From Aristolochia californica (taxonomy: Eukaryota > Streptophyta > Magnoliopsida > Piperales > Aristolochiaceae), in the NCBI GenBank assembly GCA_029961685.1, contig JARWKL010000010.1, positions 18,001,931-18,065,930 on the forward strand: 64,000 nt of DNA. Direction: 5' to 3'. Position 1 is the first letter of the stretch. The number at the start of each line of letters is the position of its first letter. The notes under the pieces were generated by a model. It saw only the letters and a list, made by a program, of their open reading frames with translations. It searched no databases and was not told the DNA's origin. This document shows positions 1-13,423 of the stretch, piece after piece. The translations under genes and the position numbers were made by a program.

Positions 1-83
1 ATAATGTGATTTATCATGCGTAACGGGCTATATATTTTTTATGAAATGACTTACGGATTGGGCGTCAACACTTAGATAAAAAT

Positions 84-105
84 CCCCCCGCCCCCCCCCC
101 CCCCC
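84..105 (+). repeat. Expanded poly(C) run
   Basis: Six C, one G and fifteen C replace the usual cccgcctccccc element of the monomer. The minus strand is a G run able in principle to form a quadruplex. The length may be unreliable because homopolymers are hard to sequence. Confidence 0.9.
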
Positions 106-3022
106 TTTTCCCGACGATTGCAAAACTTGATATATATAAATTAAAAGAGTTTATAATCCCTAAAAATTACAGACACTTTTTGGAATTATCACTCTCAATA
201 TTTGTGCATTGTGCATTTCCATCTTAGAGGTGTACTTTTTTTTTCTTAAACAAAAACAAGAGTTTTCAATTTCCCTTCATCTCGTAAACAAAAAAAAAAA
301 AAGAGATAAAAGACAAATTTATCACAACAAAATAAAAAATTTAGAGTTTATGTCTGGAAAAGTTTTTGAAGCAATAACAAATAAAATTTATTCACACACT
401 ACAAATGAACACAAAAGTTTTGTTATCCAAGTTTGGGAAATACCACTAGTTCAACCATAGTAGCTTGCAATTTTATAAGAAAGAGATTTTTCTATACATG
501 TTTTAAAAAATGGATATGCATGCTTGAAACATGTTAAAGATGCAAATGTCCTATGGATCCAAAAATTTTAAAGAGAATAACATTAAATTCTCAAGTGAAC
601 GTGCGGTGGGATATTTACCCAAATAAAACATGCTATTATTTTGCCCATTTACAAAAAGCTGACCTAACAATCATAGGTGATTGTAATTTGATTTATCATG
701 CGTAATGGGCTATATATTTTTTAAGGAATGACTTATGGATTGGGAGTCAACACTTAGATACAAATCCCCCGCCTCCCCCTTTTCCCGACGATTGAAAAAC
801 TTGATATATAAAAACTAAAAAGAGTTTACAATCCCTAAAAATTACAGACACTTTTTGGAATTATCACTCTCAACATTTGTGCATTGTGCATTTCCATTTT
901 AGAGGTGTACTTTTTTTTCTTAAACAAAAACAAGAGTTTTCAATTTCCCTTCATCTCGTAAACAAAAAAAAGAGATAAAAGGCAAATTTATCACAACAAA
1001 TTAAAAATTTTAGATTTTATGTATGGAAAGAATTTAAATCAATAAAAAATTTAAGTGAAGAAAATTTATTCACACATCACAAATGAACACAAAAGTTTTG
1101 TTAGCCAAGTTTGGGAAATTCAACTAGTTCAACCCTACTAGCTAGAAATTTTATAAGTAAGAGATTTTTCTGCACATGTTTTAAAAAATGGATATGCAAG
1201 TTTGAAACATGTTAAAGATGCAAATGACCTATCGATCCAAACATTTTAAAGAGAATAACATTAAATACTCAAGTGAACGTGCGGTGGGATATTTATCTGA
1301 GTCAAACAAGCCATTATTTTGCTCATTTACAAAAGGTTGATATATAACTTATGACCTAACGATCATAGATGATTGTAAAGTGATTTATCATGCGTAACGG
1401 GCAATATTTTTGTAAGGAATAACTTCTGGATCTGGAGTCAACTCTTAGTTAAAATTCCCCTGCCTCCCCCTTTGCCCGTCGATTGCAAAACTTGATATAT
1501 AAAAACTAAAAAAAGTTTACAATCCCTAAAAATTACAGACACTTTTTGGAATTATCACTCTCTACATTTGTGCATTGTGCAGGTCCATTTTAAATGTGTA
1601 TTTTTTTTCTTAAATAAAAAATTGAGTTTTCAATTTCCCTTCATCTCGTAAAAAAAAAAGAGATAAAAGGCAAATATATCACAACAAAATTAAAATTTTA
1701 CAGTTTATGTCTGGAAAATTTTTTGAAGCAATAAAAAATGTAAATAAAGAAAATTTATTCACACACCACAAATGAACACAAAAGTTTTGTTATCCAAGTT
1801 TGGGAAATACCGCTAGTTCAACCATAATAGCTTGCAATTTTATAAGAAAGAGATTTTTCTATACATGTTTTAAAAAATGGATATGCATGCTTGAAACATG
1901 TTAAATATGCAAATGCCCTATGGATCCAAAAATTTTAAAGAGAATAACATTAAATTCCCAAGTGAACTTGCGGTGGGATATTCACCTGAGTAAAACAAGC
2001 CATTTTTTTGCCCATTTAAAAAAAGCTGACCTAACGATCATAGATGATTGTAAAGTGATTTAGCATGCGTAACGTGCTATATTTTTTTAAGGAATGACTT
2101 ATGGATTGGGAGTCAACACTCAGTTAAAAAATACCCGACTTCCCCCTTTTCCCGACGATTACAAAACATGATATATCAAAACTAAAAAGATTTTACAAAC
2201 TCTAAAAATTACAAACACATTTTGGAATTATTGCTCTCTACATTTGGGCATTGTACATTTTTATTTTAGATGTGTAATTTTTTTCTTAAATCAAAACATG
2301 TGTTTTCATTTGCCCTTCATCTCGTAAACCAAAAAAAAATATAAAAGGCTAATAGTTCACAACAAAATTAAAATTTTAGAGTTAATGTATGGAAAAAATT
2401 TTAATAAATAAAAAATGTATTTAAAGAAAATTTATTCACACACCACAAATTAACACAAAATTTTTATTATCCAATTTTGGAAACTCCAGTAGTTCAACCC
2501 TTGTTACTTGCAGTTTTATAAGAAAAAGATATTATTCCAAACATGTTTTAAAAAATGGATATGCATGCCTGAACCATGTTAAAGATGCAAATGTCCTATG
2601 GATCCAAACATTTCAAAGAGAATAACATTAAATTCTCAAGTGAACGTGCGATGGGATATTTACCCGAGTCAAACAAGCCATTATTATGCCGATTTACAAA
2701 AAGTTGACCTAACGATCATAGCTGATTGTCAAGTGATTTATCATGAGTAACGAGCTATATTCTTGTAAGGAATGACTTATGGTTTGGGTTTCAACACTTA
2801 GTTAAAAATCCCCACCTCCCCTTTTTCCCGACGATTGCAAAATCTGATATATAAAAACTAAAAAGAGTTGACAATCCCTAAAAATTACAGACACTTTCTA
2901 GAATTATCACTCTCTTCATTTTGCATTGTGCTTTTCCATTTTAGAAGTGAACTTTTTTTTCTTAAATCAAAACTTGAGTTTTCACTTTCCCTTCATCTCG
3001 TAAACAAAAAAAAGATAAAAGG

Positions 3023-3028
3023 CAAATG
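3023..3028 (+). other. Deletion junction in monomer (~100 bp lost)
   Basis: Here aaaggcaaat runs straight into gaacacaaaag. In other monomers about 100 bp separate the two. The missing part is flanked by two copies of caaat (one after aaagg, one in cacaaatgaac), so loss between short direct repeats is the simple explanation. It makes this monomer the shortest simple interval, 576 bp. Confidence 0.85.
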
Positions 3029-3789
3029 AACACAAAAGTTTTTTTATCCTAGTTTGGGAAATTCCACAAGTTCAACCCTAATTGCTTGGAGGGTAATAAG
3101 AAAAATATTTTTCTACACATGTTTTAAAAAATGGATATGCATGCTTGAAACATGTTAGAGATGCAAATGCCCTATGGATTCAAACCTTATAAAGAGAATA
3201 ACAATAAATTCTCAAGTGAACGTGCGGTGGGATATTTACCCTAGTCAAACAAGCCATTATTTTGACCATTTACAAAAAGCTGACCTAACGATCACAGGTG
3301 ATTGTAAAGTGATTTATCATACGTAAAGGGCCATATTTTTGTAAGGAATGACTTATGGATTGGGAGTCAACCCTCAGTTAGAAATCCCCCGCCTCCCCCT
3401 TTTCCCGACGATTGCAAAACCTTATATGTAAAAACTAAAAAGAGTTTACAATCCCTAAAAATTACAGACACTTTTTTGAATTATCACTCTGTACATTTGT
3501 GCATTGTGCATTCCCATTTTTGATATGCACTTTTTTTCTTATCACTTTCCCTTCATCTCATAAACCAAATTAGAGATAAAAGGCAAATAGATCACAACAA
3601 AATGAAATTTAAGAGTTTATGTTCAGAAAAAAATTTAAACAATAATAAATGTAAGTATATAAAATATATTCACACACCACAAATGAACATAAAATTTTTG
3701 TTATACGAGTTTGGGAAATTCCACTAGTTCAACTCTAATAGCTTGGAATTTTATCAGACAAAGATTTTTCTACACATGTATTAAATAAT

Positions 3790-6486
3790 GGATATGCATG
3801 CTTGAAATATGTTAAAGATGCAAATGACCTATTTATCCAAACCTTTTCAAGAGAATAACATTAAATGCTCAAGTGAAATTGTCGTGGGACATTTTCCCGA
3901 GTCAAACAAGCCATTATTTTTCCCATTTACAAAAAGTTGACCTACCGATCATAGATGATTGTAAGCTGATTTATCATGCTTAATGTGCAATATTTTTTTA
4001 AGGACTTGTGGATTGGGAGTCAACACACACTAAAAAATCCCCCGTCTCCCCCTTTTCTCGACAATTCCAAAACCAGATACACAAAAACTAAAAAGAGTTC
4101 ACAATCCCTAAAAATTATAGACACCTTTTGGAATTATCACTCTCTACATTTGTGCATTGTGCATTTCCATTTTAGAAGTGTTCTTTTTTTCTTAAATCAA
4201 AACTTGAGTTTTCACTTTCCCTTCATCTCATAAACAAAAAAAGAGATAAAAGCCTAATAGATCACAATAAAATGAAAATTTTAGAGTTTATCTAAGGAAA
4301 AAATTAAAAGAAATAACATATGTAAGTAAAGAAAATTTATTCACACACCACAAATGAACACTGAAGTTTTGTTATCCAAGTTTGAAAAATTCCACTAGTT
4401 CAACCCAAATAGCTTGGAATTTTATAAGAATGAGATTTTTCTAAACAAGTTTTAAAAAATGGATATGCATGCGTGAAGCATGTTAAAGAAGCAAATGCCC
4501 TATCGATCCAAACCTTTTAAAGAGAATAACATTAAATTCTCAAGTGAACGTGCGGTTGCATATTTACCCTAGTCAAACAAGCCATTATTTTGCCCATTTA
4601 CAAAAAGCTTACCTAACAATCAGAGATGATTGTAAAGTGATTTATCATGCGTAAAGAGCTACATTTTGTAAGGAATGACTTATGGATTGGGAGTCAACAC
4701 TCAGTTAAAATCCCCCGGCTCCCCCCTTTCCCGACAATTGTGAAACCTGTTACATAAAAACTAAAAAGAGTTTACAATCCAAAAAAATTACAGACACTTT
4801 TTGGAATTATCACTCTCTACATTTGTGCATTGTGCATTTCCATTTTAGATGAGTACTTTTTTTTCTTAAATCAATCCTTGGGTTTTCACTTTCCCTTCAT
4901 CTCGTAAACTAAAAAAAAAAAAAGAAAAAGGCAAATAGATCACAAAAAATTTAAAATTTTAGAGTTTATGTTTGGAAAAAAATTAAATCATTAAAAAATG
5001 TAAGTAAAGAAAATTTATTCACACACCACAAATGAACAAAAAAAATTTGTTATCCAAGTTTTGAAAATTCCACTAGTTCAACCGTAATAGCTTGGAATTT
5101 TGTAAGAAAGAGATCTTTCTACACATGTTTTAAAAAATGGATATGCATGCTTGAAACATGTTAAAGTTGCAAATGCCCTATGGATCCAAACCTTTTAATG
5201 AGAATAACATTAAATTCTCAAGTGAACATGCGGTGGGATATTTACCAGAGTTAAAAAGGCCATTATTTTGCCCATTTACCAAATGCTGACCTAACGATCA
5301 TAGATGATTGTAAAGTGATTTATCATGCGTAGTGGGCTATATTTTTTTAAGGAATGAATTTTGGATTGGGAGTCAAGACTCAGTTAAAAAGCCCTCGCCT
5401 CCCCTTTTTCCCGATGATTGCAAAACTTGATATATAAAAACTAATAGGAGTTTACAATCCCTAAAAATTATAGACACTTTTTGGAATTATCACTCTCTAC
5501 ATTTGGGCATTGTGCATTTCAATTTTAGATGTGTACCTTTTTTTCTAAAATCAAAACTTGATTATTCACTTTGCCTTCATCTCATAAAAATAAAGAGATA
5601 AAAGGCAAATAGATCACAAAAAAATGAAAATTTTAAAGTTTGTGTCTAGAAAAAATTTGAAGCAATAACAAATGTTTGTAAAGAAAATTTATTCACATGC
5701 CACAAATGAACACAAATGTTTTGTTATCCAAGTTTGGGAAATTCCACTAGTTTAACCCTAATAGCTTGGAATATTATAAGAAAGAGATTTTTCTACACAT
5801 ATTTTAAAAAATGGATTTGAATGCTTGAAACTTGTTAAGGATGCAAATGGCCAATGGATCCAAACCTTTTAAACATAATAACATTAAATTCTCAAGTGAA
5901 AGTGCGCTGGGATATTTACCCGAGTCAAAAAGGCCATTATTTTCCCATTTACAAAAAGTTGACCTAACGATCAAAGATGATTGTAAAGTGATTTATCATG
6001 CATAACAGGCTATATTTTTTGTAAGGAATGACTTATGGATTGGGAGTCAACACAGTTAAAATTCCCCCGCCTCCCCCTTTTTCCGACGATTGCAAAACCT
6101 GATATATAAAAACTAAAAATAGTTTACAATCCCTTAAAATTACAGACACTTTTTCGAATTATCAATCTCTACATTTGAGCATTGTGCATTTTCATTTTTT
6201 AGGTGCACTTTTTTTTCTTAATTCAAAACTTGAGTTTTCACTTTCCCTTCATCTCGTAAACCAAAAAAGAGATATAACGCAATTAGATAACAACAAAATG
6301 AAAATTTTAGAGTTTATGTATGGAAATTTTTGTAAGCAATAACAAATGGAAATAAGTAAAGTATATTCACACACCACAAATGAACACTAAAGTTTTGTTA
6401 TCCGAGTTTGGGAAATTCCACTAGTTCAACTCTAATAGCTTGGAATTTTATCAGAAAGAGATTTTTCTATACATGTTTTAAAAAAT
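3790..6486 (+). repeat. Four-monomer HOR E-F-G-H, copy 1 (~2.70 kb)
   Basis: Anchors are E 3790, F 4461, G 5139 and H 5813. Diagnostic variants: E has gaaatatgtt then gacctatttatcc; F has tgaagca after the anchor and a cggttg or cgattg variant with atcagaga; H has gaaacttgtt and ccaatggatcc. These recur 2,697-2,699 bp downstream in the same order, which defines a higher-order unit of four monomers. The copy boundary is set at the anchor by convention; the true crossover point could lie elsewhere in the monomer. Confidence 0.85.
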
Positions 6487-9184
6487 GGATATGCATGCTT
6501 GAAATATGTTAAAGATGCAAATGACCTATTTATCCAAACCTTTTAAAGAGAATAACATTACATTCTCAAGTGAACGTGTGGTGGGATATTTACCCGAGTA
6601 CAACAAGCAATTATTTTGCCCATTTACAAAAAGCTGACTTAACCAGCATAGATGATTGTAAAGTGATTTATCAAGCGTAACGGGCTATATTTTTGTGAGG
6701 AACGACTTATGGATTGGGAGTCAACACACAGTTAAAAATTCCCCGCCTCCCCCTTTTCCTGACGATTGCAAAACTTGATATATAAAAACTAAAAAGAGTT
6801 TACAATCCCAGAAAATTACAAACAGTTTTGGGAATTATCACTCTCTACATTTGTGCATTGTGCATTTCCATTTTAGATGTGTACCTTTTTTCTTACATCA
6901 AAACTTGAGTTTTCACTTTTCCTTCATCTTGTAAACAAAAAAGAGATAAAAGGATAATAGATCACAACAAAATGAAAATTTTAGAGTTATGTAAGGAAAA
7001 ATATTAAAGCAATAACAAATGTAAGTAAATAAAATTTATTCACACACCACAAATGAACACAAAAGTTTTGTTATCCAAGTTTGGGAAATTCCACTAGTTC
7101 AACCCAAATAGCATGAAATTTTATAAGAATGAGATTTTTTGACACATGTTTTAAAAAATGGATATGCATGCTTGAAGCAAGTTAAAGATGCAAATGCCCT
7201 ATGCATCCAAACCTTTTAAAGTGAATAACATTAAATTCTCAAGTGAACATGCGATTGGATATTTACCCCAGTCAAACAAGCCATTATTTTGCCCATTTAC
7301 ATAAATCTGACATAACGATCAGAGAAAATTGTAAAGTGATTTATCATGTGTTACGAGCGATATATTTCTAAGAAATGTCTTATGGATTGGGAGTCAACAC
7401 TCCGTTAAAATCCCCCGCCTACCCCTTTTCCCTACAATTGCAAAACCAGATATATAAAAACTAAAAAGAGTTTACAATCCCTAAAAATTACAGACATTTT
7501 TTGGAATTATCACTCTTTACATTTGTGCATTGTGCATTTCCATTTTAGATGAGTACTTTTTTTCTTAAATCAAAACTTGAGTTTTCACTTTCCTTTCATC
7601 TCATAAACAAAAAAAAAGGTCTAAAAGGCAAATAGATCGCTAAAAAATTAAAATTTTAGAGTTGATGTAGGGAAAAGATTTAAAGCAATAACAAATTTAA
7701 GTAAAGAAAATTTATTCAGACACCACAAATGGCCACAAAAATTTTGTTATCCAAGTTTGGGAAATTCCATTAGTTCAACCCTAATAGCTTGGAATTTTAT
7801 GAGAAAGGGATTTTTCTACACATGTTTTAAAAAATGGATATGCATGCTTGAAACATGTTAAAGATGCAAATGACCTATGGATCCAAACCTGTTAAAAAGA
7901 ATAACATTAAATTTTCAATTGAACGTGCGGTGGGGTATTTACCTGAGTGAAACAAGCCATTTTTTGCCCATTTACAAAAAGCTAACCTAACGATCATCAA
8001 TGATTGTAAAGTGATTTATCAAGTGTAACGACCTATTTTTTTTGTAAGGAATGACTTTTGGATTGGGAGTCAACACTCAATTAAAAATCTCCTGTCTCCC
8101 CATTTTCCAGACTATTGGAAAACCTGATATATAAAAACTAAAAAGAGTTTACAATCCCTAAAAATTATAGACACTTTTTGGAATTATCACTCTCCACGTT
8201 TGTGGACTGTGGATTTCCATTTTAGATGTGTATTTTTTTTTAAATCAAAACTTGATTTTTGACTTTCCCTTCATCTCGTAAACAAAAAAAGAGATAAAAG
8301 GCAAATAGATAACAACAAAATGAAAATTTTAGAGTTTATGTATGGAAAGCATTTAAAGAAATAACAATTGTAAGAAAAGAAAATTTATTCACACACCACA
8401 AATGAACACAAAGGTTTTGTTATCAAAGTTTTGGAAATTCCACTAGTTCAACCCTAATAGGTTGGAATATTATAAGAAAGAGATTTTTCTACACATGTTT
8501 TAAAAAAGGGATATGCATGCTTGAAACTTGTTCAAGATGCAAATGACCAATGGATCCAAACCTTTTAAAGTGAATAACATTAAATTCTCATGTGCACATG
8601 CGGTGGGATATTTACCTAAGTCAAACAAGCTATTTTTAGCCCATTTACAAAAAGCAGACCTAACGATCATAGATGATTGTAAAGTGATTTATCATGCGTA
8701 ATGGACTATATTTTTGTAAGGAATGATTTATAGATTGGGAGTCAACACACAGTTAAAAATCCCCCGCTTCACCCTTTTCCCGACGATTGCAAAACCTAAT
8801 ATATAAAAACAAAAAAGAGTTCACAATTTCTAAAAATTAAAGACACTATTTTGGAATTATAACTCTCTACATTTATGCATTGTTCGTTTCCATTTTTTAT
8901 GTGAACTTTTTTTTCTTAAATCAAAACTTGAATTTTCACTTTTCCTTCATCTCGTGAACCAAAAAAGTGATAAAAGGCAAATTGATCACAACAAAATAAA
9001 AATTTTAAAGTTTCTGCATGGAAAAAATTTTAAGCAATAACAAATGTAAGTAACTAAAATATATTCTCAGACCACAAATGAACCCAAAAGTTTTCTTACC
9101 CGAGTTTGGGAAATTCCACTAGTTCAACTCTAATAGCTTGGAATTTTATAACAAGGAGATTTTTCTGCATATGTTTTAAAAAGT
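6487..9184 (+). repeat. Four-monomer HOR E-F-G-H, copy 2 (~2.70 kb)
   Basis: Anchors are E 6487, F 7160, G 7836 and H 8509, each 2,696-2,699 bp after its partner in copy 1. E again has gaaatatgtt with gacctatttatcc, F has tgaagca with cgattggatattt and atcagaga, and H has gaaacttgtt with ccaatggatcc. G carries gtggggtatttacctg, which helps to recognise the same type later at 14522. Copies 1 and 2 differ by scattered substitutions and small indels, so the duplication is not recent. Confidence 0.85.
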
Positions 9185-9984
9185 GGATATGCATGCCTGA
9201 AATATGTTAAAGATGCAAATGACCTACATATCCAAACCTTTTAAAGAGAATAACATTAAATTCTCAAGTGAACGTGCGGTGGGATAATTACCCAAGTCAA
9301 ACATGCCATTATTTTCCCCATTTAAAAAATCCTGACCTAACGATCGTAGATGATTTTAAAGTGATTTATCATGCCTAACGGGCTATATATATGTAAGGAA
9401 TGACTAATGGATTGGGAATCAACACTCAGTTAAAAATCCCCCACCTCCCCCTTTTCCCGATGATTAGAAAACCTGATATATAAAAACTAAAAAGAGTTTA
9501 CAATGCCAAAAAATTACCAACACTTTTTGGAATTATCACTCTCTACGTTTGAGGATTGTGCATTTCCATTTTAGATGTGTACTTTTTTTTCTTAAATCAA
9601 AACTTAATTTTTCACTCTCCCTTCATCTCGTAAACAAAAAAAAGAGATAAAAGGCAAACAGATCACAAAAAAATAAAAATTTTAGAGTTTATGTATGGAA
9701 ACAATTTAAAGGAATAACAAATGTAAGTAAAGAAAATTTATTCACACACCACAAATGAACACAAAGTTTTGTTATCCCAGTTTTGGAAATTCCACTAGTT
9801 CAACTCTAATAGATTGGAATATTATGAGAAAGAGATTTTTCTACACATATTTTAAAAAATGGATATACATGATTGAAACTTGTTAAAGATGCAAATGACC
9901 TATGGATCCATACCGTTTAAAGAGAACAACAATAAATTCTCAAGTGAACGTGCGGTGGGATATTTACCTGAGTCAAACAAGCCA
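9185..9984 (+). repeat. Shortened HOR: E followed directly by H
   Basis: The anchor at 9185 is E-type (gaaatatgtt, tatccaaacc), again 2,698 bp after the previous E. The next anchor, 9861, is H-type: it has gaaacttgtt, and ctctctacgtttg upstream. F and G, about 1.35 kb, are therefore absent from this repeat of the unit. Unequal crossing-over between G/H-like and E/F-like positions would produce this. Confidence 0.75.
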
Positions 9985-10109
9985 TTTTTTGCGCATTTAC
10001 AAAAAGATGACCTAACGATCATAGACAATTGTAAAGTGATTTATCATGTGTAAAGGGCTATATTTTTGTAAGGAATAACATATGGATTGGGAGTCAACAC
10101 TCAGTTAAA

Positions 10110-10128
10110 CCCCCCCCCCCCCCCCCCC
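10110..10128 (+). repeat. Expanded poly(C) run, 19 C
   Basis: Nineteen C stand in place of the usual C-rich element, followed by ta and cccc. The paired site in the downstream duplicate has 24 C, which shows slippage after duplication or a sequencing difference. Confidence 0.9.
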
Positions 10129-10202
10129 TACCCCTTTTCCCGAAGATTGCAAAACCTAATATTAAAAAAATAAAAAGAGTTTACAATCCCTAAAAATTAA
10201 TG

Positions 10203-10210
10203 ATACTTTT
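10203..10210 (+). other. Internal deletion marker (first copy)
   Basis: The usual stretch from ctttttggaattatcac through ccattttagatg is missing, so that gatactttt joins aaatgtgtac directly. The same joint occurs in the duplicated copy near 11520-11530. A similar loss is seen near 15515 (gacacttttcattgtgtac). Together with the upstream variant taaagggctatattttt, this links the 10499, 11816 and 15805 monomers as one lineage. Confidence 0.8.
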
Positions 10211-11296
10211 AAATGTGTACTTTTTTTTCTAAAATCAAAACTTGCGTTTTCACTTTCCCTTCATCTTGTATACCAAAAAAGAGATAAAAGGAAATTAGAT
10301 CACAACAAAATGAAAATTTTAGAGTTTATGTATGGAAAAAATTTAAAGCAATAACAAATGTAAGTAAAGAAAATTTATTCATACACTACAAATGAACTCA
10401 AAAGTTTTGTTATCCAAGTTTGGGAAATTCCACTAGTTCAACCCTAATAGCTTGGAATTTTATAAGAAAGAGATTTTTATACACATGTTTTAAAAAATGG
10501 ATATGCATGCTTGAAACATGTTAAGGATGCAAATGACCTATGGATCCAAACCTTTTAAAGAGAATAACATAAAATTCACTAGTGAACGTGCGGTGGGATA
10601 ATTACCCCATTCAAACAAGCCATTATTTTGCCCATTTTAGAAAAGCTGACTTAACGATCGTAGATGATTGTATAGTGATTTATCATGCGTAACGGGATGT
10701 ATTTTTGTAAGGAATGACTTGTGGATTGGAAGTCAACACAAAGTTAAAAATCCCCCGCCTACCCCTTTTCCCGATGATTGCAAAACCTGATATATAAAAC
10801 CTAAAAAGAGTTTACAATCCTTAAAAATTACAGTCACTTTTTGAAATTATCACACTCTACATTTGTACATTGTGCATTTCACTTTTATATGTGTACTTTT
10901 TTTTCTTCTATCAAAACTTGAGGTTTCACTTTCCCTTCATCTCGTAAATAAAAAAACGATAAAAGGCAATTTGATCACAACAAAATAAAAATTTTAGATT
11001 TTATGTATGGAAATATTTAAAGAAATAACAAACGTAAGTAAAGAAAATTTATTCACACACCACAAATGAACACTAAAGTTTTGTTATCCAAGTCTGGGAA
11101 ATTCCACTTGTTCAACCCTAATAGCTTGGAATTTTATATGAAAGACATTTTTCAACACATGTTTTAAAAAATGGGTATGCATGCTTGAAACATGTTAAAG
11201 ATACAACTGACCTTTGCATCCAAACCTTTTAAATAGAATAACATAAAATTATTGAGTGAACGTGCGGTGGGATATTTACCCGAGTCAAACAAGCCA

Positions 11297-12613
11297 TTAT
11301 TTGCGCATTTACAAAAAGATGACCTAACGATCATAGACAATTGTAAAGTGATTTATCATGTGTAAAGGGCTATATTTTTGTAAGGAATAACATATGGATT
11401 GGGAGTCAACACTCAGTTAAACCCCCCCCCCCCCCCCCCCCCCCCTACCCCTTTTCCCGAAGATTGCAAAACCTAATATTAAAAAAATAAAAAGAGTTTA
11501 CAATCCCTAAAAATTAATGATACTTTTAAATGTGTACTTTTTTTTCTAAAATCAAAACTTGCGTTTTCACTTTCCCTTCATCTTGTATACCAAAAAAGAG
11601 ATAAAAGGAAATTAGATCACAACAAAATGAAAATTTTAGAGTTTATGTATGGAAAAAATTTAAAGCAATAACAAATGTAAGTAAAGAAAATTTATTCATA
11701 CACTACAAATGAACTCAAAAGTTTTGTTATCCAAGTTTGGGAAATTCCACTAGTTCAACCCTAATAGCTTGGAATTTTATAAGAAAGAGATTTTTATACA
11801 CATGTTTTAAAAAATGGATATGCATGCTTGAAACATGTTAAGGATGCAAATGACCTATGGATCCAAACCTTTTAAAGAGAATAACATAAAATTCACTAGT
11901 GAACGTGCGGTGGGATAATTACCCCATTCAAACAAGCCATTATTTTGCCCATTTTAGAAAAGCTGACTTAACGATCGTAGATGATTGTATAGTGATTTAT
12001 CATGCGTAACGGGATGTATTTTTGTAAGGAATGACTTGTGGATTGGAAGTCAACACAAAGTTAAAAATCCCCCGCCTACCCCTTTTCCCGATGATTGCAA
12101 AACCTGATATATAAAACCTAAAAAGAGTTTACAATCCTTAAAAATTACAGTCACTTTTTGAAATTATCACACTCTACATTTGTACATTGTGCATTTCACT
12201 TTTATATGTGTACTTTTTTTTCTTCTATCAAAACTTGAGGTTTCACTTTCCCTTCATCTCGTAAATAAAAAAACGATAAAAGGCAATTTGATCACAACAA
12301 AATAAAAATTTTAGATTTTATGTATGGAAATATTTAAAGAAATAACAAACGTAAGTAAAGAAAATTTATTCACACACCACAAATGAACACTAAAGTTTTG
12401 TTATCCAAGTCTGGGAAATTCCACTTGTTCAACCCTAATAGCTTGGAATTTTATATGAAAGAGATTTTTCAACACATGTTTTAAAAAATAGGTATGCATG
12501 CTTGAAACATGTTAAAGATACAACTGACCTTTGCATCCAAACCTTTTAAATAGAATAACATAAAATTATTGAGTGAACGTGCGGTGGGATATTTACCCGA
12601 GTCAAACAAGCCA
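11297..12613 (+). repeat. Near-identical dimer duplication, copy 2
   Basis: Anchors are 11816 and 12491. This is the second copy of the 1.31-kb block. It starts within the shared gtcaaacaagccattat stretch and ends at the matching stretch near 12601-12617, where the sequence turns to ttttttccattta instead of ttgcgcattta. Identity to copy 1 is far above that between other neighbouring monomers. It is either a very recent in-register unequal exchange or an assembly duplication; the sequence alone cannot separate the two. Confidence 0.93.
11422..11445 (+). repeat. Expanded poly(C) run, 24 C
   Basis: This is the counterpart of the 19-C run at 10110-10128 in the near-identical dimer. The 5-bp difference accounts for the whole length difference between the two copies. 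Confidence 0.9.
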
Positions 12614-13423
12614 TTATTTTTTCCATTTACAAAAAGTTGGCCTAACGATAATAGATGATTGTAAAGTGATTTATCATGTGTAACGGGCTATATTTTTGTA
12701 AGGAATGACTAATGGATTGGCAGTCAACATGCAGTTAAAAATCCCCCGCCTCCCCCTTTTCCCGAAGAGTGCAAAACCTGATATATAAAAACTAAAAATA
12801 GTTTACAATCCCTAAAAATTACAGACACTATTTGCATTTATCTCTCTCGACATTTGGGAATTGTGAATTTCCATTTTAGATGTGTCCTTTTTTTTCTTAA
12901 CTCAAAACATGAGTTTTCACTTTCCCTTCATCTCGTCTACAAAAAAAAAAAGAGATAAAAGGCAAGTATATTAGAACAAAATGAAAATTCTAGAGTTAAT
13001 GTATGGAAAAAATTTTAAGCAGTAAAAAATGTAAGTAAAGAAAATTTATTCACACACCACAAATGAACACAAAAGTTTTGTTAGCCAAGTTTGGGAAATT
13101 CCACTAGTTCAACCTTAATAGCATGAAATTTTATAAGAAAGAGATTTTTCTACACATGTTTAAAAAAATGGATATGCACGCTTGAAACATGTTAAGGAAG
13201 CAAATGACCTATGGATCCAAACCTTTTAAGAGAATAACATTAAATTCTCAAGTGAACGTGTGGTGGGATATTTACCCGAGTCAAACAAGCCATTATTTTT
13301 CCCTTTTAAAAAAAGATGACCTAACGGTCATAGATGATTGTAAAGTGTTTTATCACGCGTAACAGGTTATATTTTTGGAAGGAATGACTTATGGATCTGG
13401 AGTCAACACTTAATTAAAAATCT

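Larger units (their letters stand above)
1..3789 (+). repeat. Diverged left-end monomers with loose dimer relation
   Basis: Anchors lie at 512, 1190, 1879, 2557 and 3133. The monomer around 512 resembles the one around 1879 more than its neighbour. Both carry gtctggaaaa followed by ttttgaagcaata (about 349 and 1707), the variant agcttgcaatttt, and tctatacatg before the anchor, at an offset of about 1.36 kb. The first 300 bp resemble 680-980, sharing agaggtgtac and aaaacaagagttttcaattt. The interval 2557-3133 is only 576 bp because about 100 bp are missing near 3025. No gene is present. Confidence 0.85.
9985..11296 (+). repeat. Near-identical dimer duplication, copy 1
   Basis: This two-monomer block (anchors 10499 and 11173) is repeated immediately downstream. 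Matching positions are 1,312 bp apart before the C run and 1,317 bp apart after it, so the offset changes only by the length of the C run (19 C here, 24 C in the next copy). Apart from that I found just two base differences: gaaagacattttt here against gaaagagattttt, and atgggtatgc against ataggtatgc. The crossover lies between about 9970 and 9990. The first monomer of the block lacks about 35-40 bp near 10205. Confidence 0.93.
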
